Source of the DNA: AC-51 sp036265325 | GTDB taxonomy: Bacteria > Actinomycetota > UBA4738 > HRBIN12 | DNA length: 64,000 nt | Assembly: GCA_036265325.1 (NCBI GenBank) | Contig: DATAPH010000091.1 | Location: 20,797-84,796, forward strand | Direction: 5' to 3' | Part shown: positions 60,117 through 64,000 of the stretch, piece by piece | How positions within the stretch are numbered: position 1 is the stretch's first letter | Layout: each line of letters begins with the position of its first letter | Notes under the pieces: model-generated | Seen by the model: the letters and a program-made list of their open reading frames with translations, nothing else | What the model was told of the DNA's origin: nothing | Databases searched by the model: none | Made by a program: the position numbers and the translations under genes

Positions 60117-61124
60117 CTACAGTGAGCTCGCGACCATCTCGACGAGGTCGACCAGCCGGCTCGAGTAGCCCCACTCGTTGTCGTACCAGCCGACAATCTT
60201 GACCGTGTCGTCCATCACCATGGTGGAGAGCGCGTCGAACGTGCAGGACGCCGGCGAACCGACGATGTCGGACGAAACGATCGGATCCTCTGTGTAGAAG
60301 AGCTTTCCGGCGAGGCTTCCCTCGGTGGCGGCGGCCTTGAACGCCTCGTTCACTTGTTCCTTGGTGACGGTGGTCCGGACCGTCGCCACGAGATCGGTCA
60401 CGGAGCCATCGGGCACCGGCACGCGCATCGAGAGGCCGTCGAGCTTGCCCTTCAGGTGGGGCAAGACGAGCCCCGCCGCCTTCGCCGCCCCGGTCGTCGT
60501 CGGGATGATGTTGACCGCGGCCGCGCGGGCCCGACGGAGGTCCTTGTGCGGCAGGTCGAGGATGTTCTGGTCGTTCGTGTACGCATGGATCGTCGTCATG
60601 AAGCCGTGCTCGATGCCGAACGCGTCGTCGAGCACCTTGGCCATCGGGGCGACGCAGTTGGTGGTGCAACTCGCGTTCGAGATCACGTTGTGCGTGGCGG
60701 GATCGTACTGGTCGTCGTTCACGCCGAGGACCACCGTCAGGTCCTCCCCCTTCGCCGGGGCGCTGATGACGACCTTCTGCGCGCCGGCCTCGAGATGCTT
60801 CGCCGCCTTCTCGCGGTCGGTGAACAAGCCCGTCGACTCGACGACGATCTCGGCCCCGAGCTCCTTCCACGGCAGGTTGGCCGGGTCACGCTCCGCGAGC
60901 ACCTTGAGCTCGTCGCCGTCGACCGTGATGCCGTGGGCCGAGGTGCCGACCTCGCCGTCGTAGGTGCCGAGGACGGAGTCGTACTTGAGAAGGTGCGCGA
61001 GCGTGGCGGCGTCGGTGATGTCGTTGACGGCCACGAAGTCGAGGTCGGCGCCGCGCTGCTTCGCTGCTCGGAAGAAGTTGCGGCCGATCCTGCCGAACCC
61101 GTTGACGCCAATCTTCACGGTCAT
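60117..61124 (-). CDS. gap: Glyceraldehyde-3-phosphate dehydrogenase
   Basis: 335 aa. NAD-binding GVNGFGRIGR, catalytic C153 in ASCTTNC and the paired HAYTNDQ motif, and C-terminal WYDNEWGYS are present. ATG 61124 has AGGGAGG upstream. It heads the gap-pgk-tpiA-apgM operon. A 5-base-arm inverted repeat (GGGGT/ACCCC, about 61158-61172) lies in its 92-base leader region. Confidence 0.97.
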   Translation of the reverse strand: MTVKIGVNGFGRIGRNFFRAAKQRGADLDFVAVNDITDAATLAHLLKYDSVLGTYDGEVGTSAHGITVDGDELKVLAERDPANLPWKELGAEIVVESTGLFTDREKAAKHLEAGAQKVVISAPAKGEDLTVVLGVNDDQYDPATHNVISNASCTTNCVAPMAKVLDDAFGIEHGFMTTIHAYTNDQNILDLPHKDLRRARAAAVNIIPTTTGAAKAAGLVLPHLKGKLDGLSMRVPVPDGSVTDLVATVRTTVTKEQVNEAFKAAATEGSLAGKLFYTEDPIVSSDIVGSPASCTFDALSTMVMDDTVKIVGWYDNEWGYSSRLVDLVEMVASSL

Positions 61125-61216
61125 GGGTCGGAACCTCCCTGGTAGCGATCCGATATCGGGGTAGCGAACCCCATGCTATCGGGCGGCCTGGAGGGCGGCC
61201 CGGGCACGGTCGACGC

Positions 61217-62095
61217 TTACCCCCGGCCGACGTCTCGATGCACGACCGACGTGGGCAGGCCGCGCGCGCCGATCCAGGCGCCCAGTTCCTCGGCGACGAC
61301 GACCGACCGGTGGTGCCCGCCGGTGCAGCCGATCGCGATCGTCAGGTAGCTCTTGCCTTCCGCGACGTAGCCGGGCAGCGTCACGTCGAGCAGCGCTTCG
61401 ACCCGCTCGATGAACGGCGCGTAGAGCTCGCTCCCGCGCACGTAGTCACGGACCGCCGGCTCCGTCCCGGGGAACGGGCGCAGCTCGGGCACCCAGTGCG
61501 GGTTGGGCAGGAACCGAACGTCGAACACGAGGTCGGCGTCGCGCGGACTCCCGTACTTGAAACCGAACGAGACGATCGAGACCTGCAGTCCCGCCTCGGG
61601 CGGCCCGGCCGCGAACGCGCCGCGAACCCGGTCGCGGAGCTCTTGTGGCGTCAGTCCCGAGGTATCGATCACCAGGTCGGCGTCGCCGCGGAGCTGCGCG
61701 AGGATCTGGCGCTCCTTGCGGATACCCTCGACCACCCGATCGGCGGGCGCGAGCGGATGCCGCCGCCGCGTCGCCTCGTATCGCCGCACGAGATCCTCAT
61801 CCGACGCCTCGAGGAACACGATCTTGGCGTCCCGGTCGAGCGCCCGCAGCTCGGCGAGGGCTGCGGAGAGCTCGCTGAAGAACACGCCGCCGCGGGCGTC
61901 GACCACGATCGCGACGCGCGTGGGCGATCCGGGACGCGCCGTGAGTTCGGCCATCTTCGGCAGGAGCGCCGGCGGCAGGTTGTCGACGACGAAGTAGCCG
62001 AGATCCTCGAGCGATCGCGCGACCTCGGAGCGGCCGGCGCCCGAGAGGCCGGTGATCAGCGTGAAGCCATGCGGCGGCGCCGGCGGGTCGCTCAC
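61217..62095 (-). CDS. rapZ: RNase adapter / nucleotide-binding protein RapZ
   Basis: 292 aa. P-loop GLSGAGRSEVA (Arg where most have Lys), Walker B-like VDNLPPALL, and the C-terminal domain (FGFKYGSPRDADLVFDVRFLPNPHW, IGCTGGHHRSV) define RapZ (YvcJ). It binds nucleotides and, in enterics, regulates glucosamine-6-phosphate synthase through a small RNA; the actinobacterial role is unclear. ATG... GTG-type start overlaps the uvrC stop by 4 bases. yvcK and whiA, normally next, are absent. Confidence 0.94.
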   Translation of the reverse strand: MSDPPAPPHGFTLITGLSGAGRSEVARSLEDLGYFVVDNLPPALLPKMAELTARPGSPTRVAIVVDARGGVFFSELSAALAELRALDRDAKIVFLEASDEDLVRRYEATRRRHPLAPADRVVEGIRKERQILAQLRGDADLVIDTSGLTPQELRDRVRGAFAAGPPEAGLQVSIVSFGFKYGSPRDADLVFDVRFLPNPHWVPELRPFPGTEPAVRDYVRGSELYAPFIERVEALLDVTLPGYVAEGKSYLTIAIGCTGGHHRSVVVAEELGAWIGARGLPTSVVHRDVGRG

Positions 62096-63966
62096 GCGGT
62101 GACCCGCCCGTCCTCCGGCGTATGGAGGTGGTCATGCACGTTCGCGGCCATCGCAGGGCCGACCCCTGGCGTCGCAGCGATCTCATCGACGGATGCGGCG
62201 CGCAGCTTGGTGAGCGACCCGAACCGTTTGAGCAGCGCCTTCTTGCGCGTCGGACCGACGCCGGGGATGTCGTCGAGCGGAGACCGAAGCGCCCGTTTCT
62301 CGCGGAGCGAGCGGTGGTACGCGACGGCGGTTCGGTGCGCTTCGTCGCGGATGTGCTGTAGGACGAACAGCGCCTCGGAGCCGCGCGGGATCAGCAGCGG
62401 GTCGGGCCGGTCGGGGAAGTAGACCTCCTCGAGGCGCTTGGCGAGCCCGATGTGCGGGATCGAGAGACCGAGCTCGGCCAAGACTTCGCTCGCCTGCGTG
62501 AGCTGTCCGCGGCCGCCGTCGACCACGATCAACGCGGGCGGATAGGAGAACCGCCGCGAGCGCTCGTCGCGAGGACGGTCCTGTTCTTCGAGCAGCCGGG
62601 TGAACCGCCGACGGAGCATCTCGTGCATCGATGCGAAGTCGTCCTGACCTTGCACGCCGGCGATCCGGAACTTCCGATAGTCCTGACGCTTCGGGAGGCC
62701 GTCCTCGAACACCACCATCGAGCCAACCTTGTCCGTCGCGCCGAGGTTCGAGATGTCGTAGCACTCGATGCGGAGCGGCGCCTGGTCAAGCCCGAGCTGG
62801 TCAGCCAGCTCCGCGAGCGCGCGCGACCGCGCGCCGAAGTCGGACGCACGACGCAGCTTGTGCCGCTGGAACGCGTCGGCGGCGTTGCGCTCGACGACCT
62901 CCATCAGCCGGCGCTTCGAACCCCGGGACGGCACGGCGATCCGCGCCGGCTTGCCGCGACGCTCCGTGAGCCACGCTTCGAGGAGATCGGCTCCGGCGGG
63001 CTGGGCCTGCACGAGCACGCGCGGCGGGACGTCCTGCCGTTCCATGTACAGCTGCTCGATGAACGACGCGATCAGCCCGGGACGGTCCAGGTCCTCGACG
63101 CGATCAACCACCCATCCGCGGCGGCCGAGCACCCGGCCGTGCCGGACGTAGAACACCTGGACGGCCGCCTCCAGATCGTCCTCGACGAGCGCAACCACGT
63201 CGAGATCCTCCGGCGGCGTCAGAACCATCTCCTGGGATTCGAGGGCGCGGCGCGCGGCGAACAGCTGGTCGCGGAACCGCGCGGCCTGTTCGAACTCCTG
63301 CCGCTCCGACGCCGCACGCATCTCGGTCTCGAGCCGGCGCATGACCGGGCGCGCGTTCCCGGCGAGGAACTCCCCCATGGCGTCGACCTGAGCCCTGTAG
63401 GACTCCTCCGTCACGCCGGTCGTCTCGGGTACGCAGGGCCCGGAGCACCTGCCGATGTCGTAGTAGAGACATGGCCGCTTCGCGCGTGCTCGTTGGTCGA
63501 AGAACGCGTTCGAGCACGTCCGAACCGGGAAGACCCGGGTCAGCGCGTCAAGCGTGTCGCGAATGGCCCACGCGTGACCGTACGGACCGAAGTACCGGAC
63601 GCCCTTGCGCTTCGTTCCCCGCAGCACCTGCGCACGCGGCCACCGCTCCCCCACGGTGAGGGCCAGGTACGGGTACGACTTGTCATCGCGGTACCGGATG
63701 TTGAACCGCGGCTTGTGCCGCTGGATCAGGTTGTACTCGAGCATCAGGGCGTCCACCTCGGTGGAGGCGACGATCCACTCGACGCTCTCGGCGGCCTGGA
63801 CCATCGCCTCGGTCCGCGCGTGCAGCGGCTTGCTCCAATACGAAGCCAGGCGCTTCCGGAGGGAGGACGCCTTGCCGGCGTAGATCACCCGGCCGTCGCC
63901 GTCACGGAACAGGTACGCCCCAGGCGCGTCGGGGATCGACGAGGCTTGCGGTCGGGGGACGGTCAC
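62092..63966 (-). CDS. uvrC: Excinuclease ABC subunit C
   Basis: 624 aa nucleotide-excision-repair nuclease. An N-terminal GIY-YIG domain (PGAYLF...VIYAGKA, GAY for GIY), UVR domain (about 210-245), RNase H-like C-terminal nuclease domain (YDISNLGATDKVGSMVVFEDG, VVDGGRGQ, FVLQHIRDEAHRTAVAYHR) and two helix-hairpin-helix motifs (IPGVGPTRKKALL, TPGVGPAMA). GTG 63966 is leaderless. Confidence 0.96.
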   Translation of the reverse strand: MTVPRPQASSIPDAPGAYLFRDGDGRVIYAGKASSLRKRLASYWSKPLHARTEAMVQAAESVEWIVASTEVDALMLEYNLIQRHKPRFNIRYRDDKSYPYLALTVGERWPRAQVLRGTKRKGVRYFGPYGHAWAIRDTLDALTRVFPVRTCSNAFFDQRARAKRPCLYYDIGRCSGPCVPETTGVTEESYRAQVDAMGEFLAGNARPVMRRLETEMRAASERQEFEQAARFRDQLFAARRALESQEMVLTPPEDLDVVALVEDDLEAAVQVFYVRHGRVLGRRGWVVDRVEDLDRPGLIASFIEQLYMERQDVPPRVLVQAQPAGADLLEAWLTERRGKPARIAVPSRGSKRRLMEVVERNAADAFQRHKLRRASDFGARSRALAELADQLGLDQAPLRIECYDISNLGATDKVGSMVVFEDGLPKRQDYRKFRIAGVQGQDDFASMHEMLRRRFTRLLEEQDRPRDERSRRFSYPPALIVVDGGRGQLTQASEVLAELGLSIPHIGLAKRLEEVYFPDRPDPLLIPRGSEALFVLQHIRDEAHRTAVAYHRSLREKRALRSPLDDIPGVGPTRKKALLKRFGSLTKLRAASVDEIAATPGVGPAMAANVHDHLHTPEDGRVTA

Positions 63967-63973
63967 GCCCGCG

Positions 63974-63979
63974 ATGCTA
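63974..63979 (-). promoter_or_regulatory. -10 box for uvrC-rapZ
   Basis: Minus-strand TAGCAT, 7 bases before GTG 63966. Nothing else can be called in the last bases of the window. Confidence 0.5.
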
Positions 63980-64000
63980 ACGCGGGCCTCTGCGATGGCC

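Overview
The window is a 64 kb piece of a high-GC chromosome from an actinobacterium, most likely a deep-branching, uncultivated member of Actinomycetota. Lineage markers are a complete Pup-proteasome locus (arc, dop, pup, prcB, prcA, pafA, pafB, pafC), a fused Lnt-Ppm1 protein, a DUF4193 protein, a GarA-type FHA protein next to FtsR, and a HelY helicase. The glycine decarboxylase P-protein is split (gcvPA/gcvPB), unlike mycobacteria. Coding density is high: no gap exceeds 300 bases, and the larger gaps hold promoters, palindromes or terminators described below. Four-base start/stop overlaps are very common. Many genes have a TANNNT -10 hexamer 6-7 bases before the start codon and so probably give leaderless mRNAs.

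Layout. 1-11218: 3' end of der, tRNA-Pro(GGG), pgsA-like gene, gcvH, garA-like, ftsR, a D,D-carboxypeptidase, hpt, bifunctional nuclease, a CAP-domain secreted protein, a second MerR regulator coupled to a small nuclease-like protein, gcvPA-gcvPB and a second CAP protein. This follows the mycobacterial pgsA-gcvH-garA-ftsR-DUF151-merR-gcvB order, with insertions. 11292-16018: two DUF11-repeat surface proteins sharing an unusual TAFTG-TM-Arg C-terminus. 16298-24422: lnt-ppm1, DUF4193, an amidohydrolase translationally coupled to a small reverse-transcriptase-like protein, a divergent Lrp regulator, cysS and an M24 peptidase.

24425-43624: two diacylglycerol-kinase-like genes, helY, an alpha/beta hydrolase, tatC/tatA with small partners, pafC-pafB, an unknown gene, pafA-prcA-prcB-pup-dop-arc, then trmI-ttuA-ttuB. 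The last three are predicted to install m1A58 and 2-thio-T54 in the tRNA T-loop, which hints at growth at elevated temperature. 43671-50400: an HtrA protease with a tandem response-regulator-like box, a second amidohydrolase, an ABC-F ATPase, an APH-fold kinase, a secreted PT-repeat protein and tRNA-Leu(GAG).

50452-63966: secG coupled to a peptide-type ABC importer (oppC-oppA-oppB-oppD-oppF), then an archaeal-type phosphoglycerate mutase, tpiA, pgk, gap, rapZ and uvrC. This resembles the usual uvrC-rapZ-yvcK-whiA-gap-pgk-tpiA-secG cluster, but yvcK and whiA are missing and the opp genes are inserted before secG.

No CRISPR array, transposase, prophage or rRNA was found. The strongest lead for something undescribed is the compact reverse-transcriptase-like gene at 20692-21336. 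Family assignments rest on recognised motifs and synteny; no database search was run.
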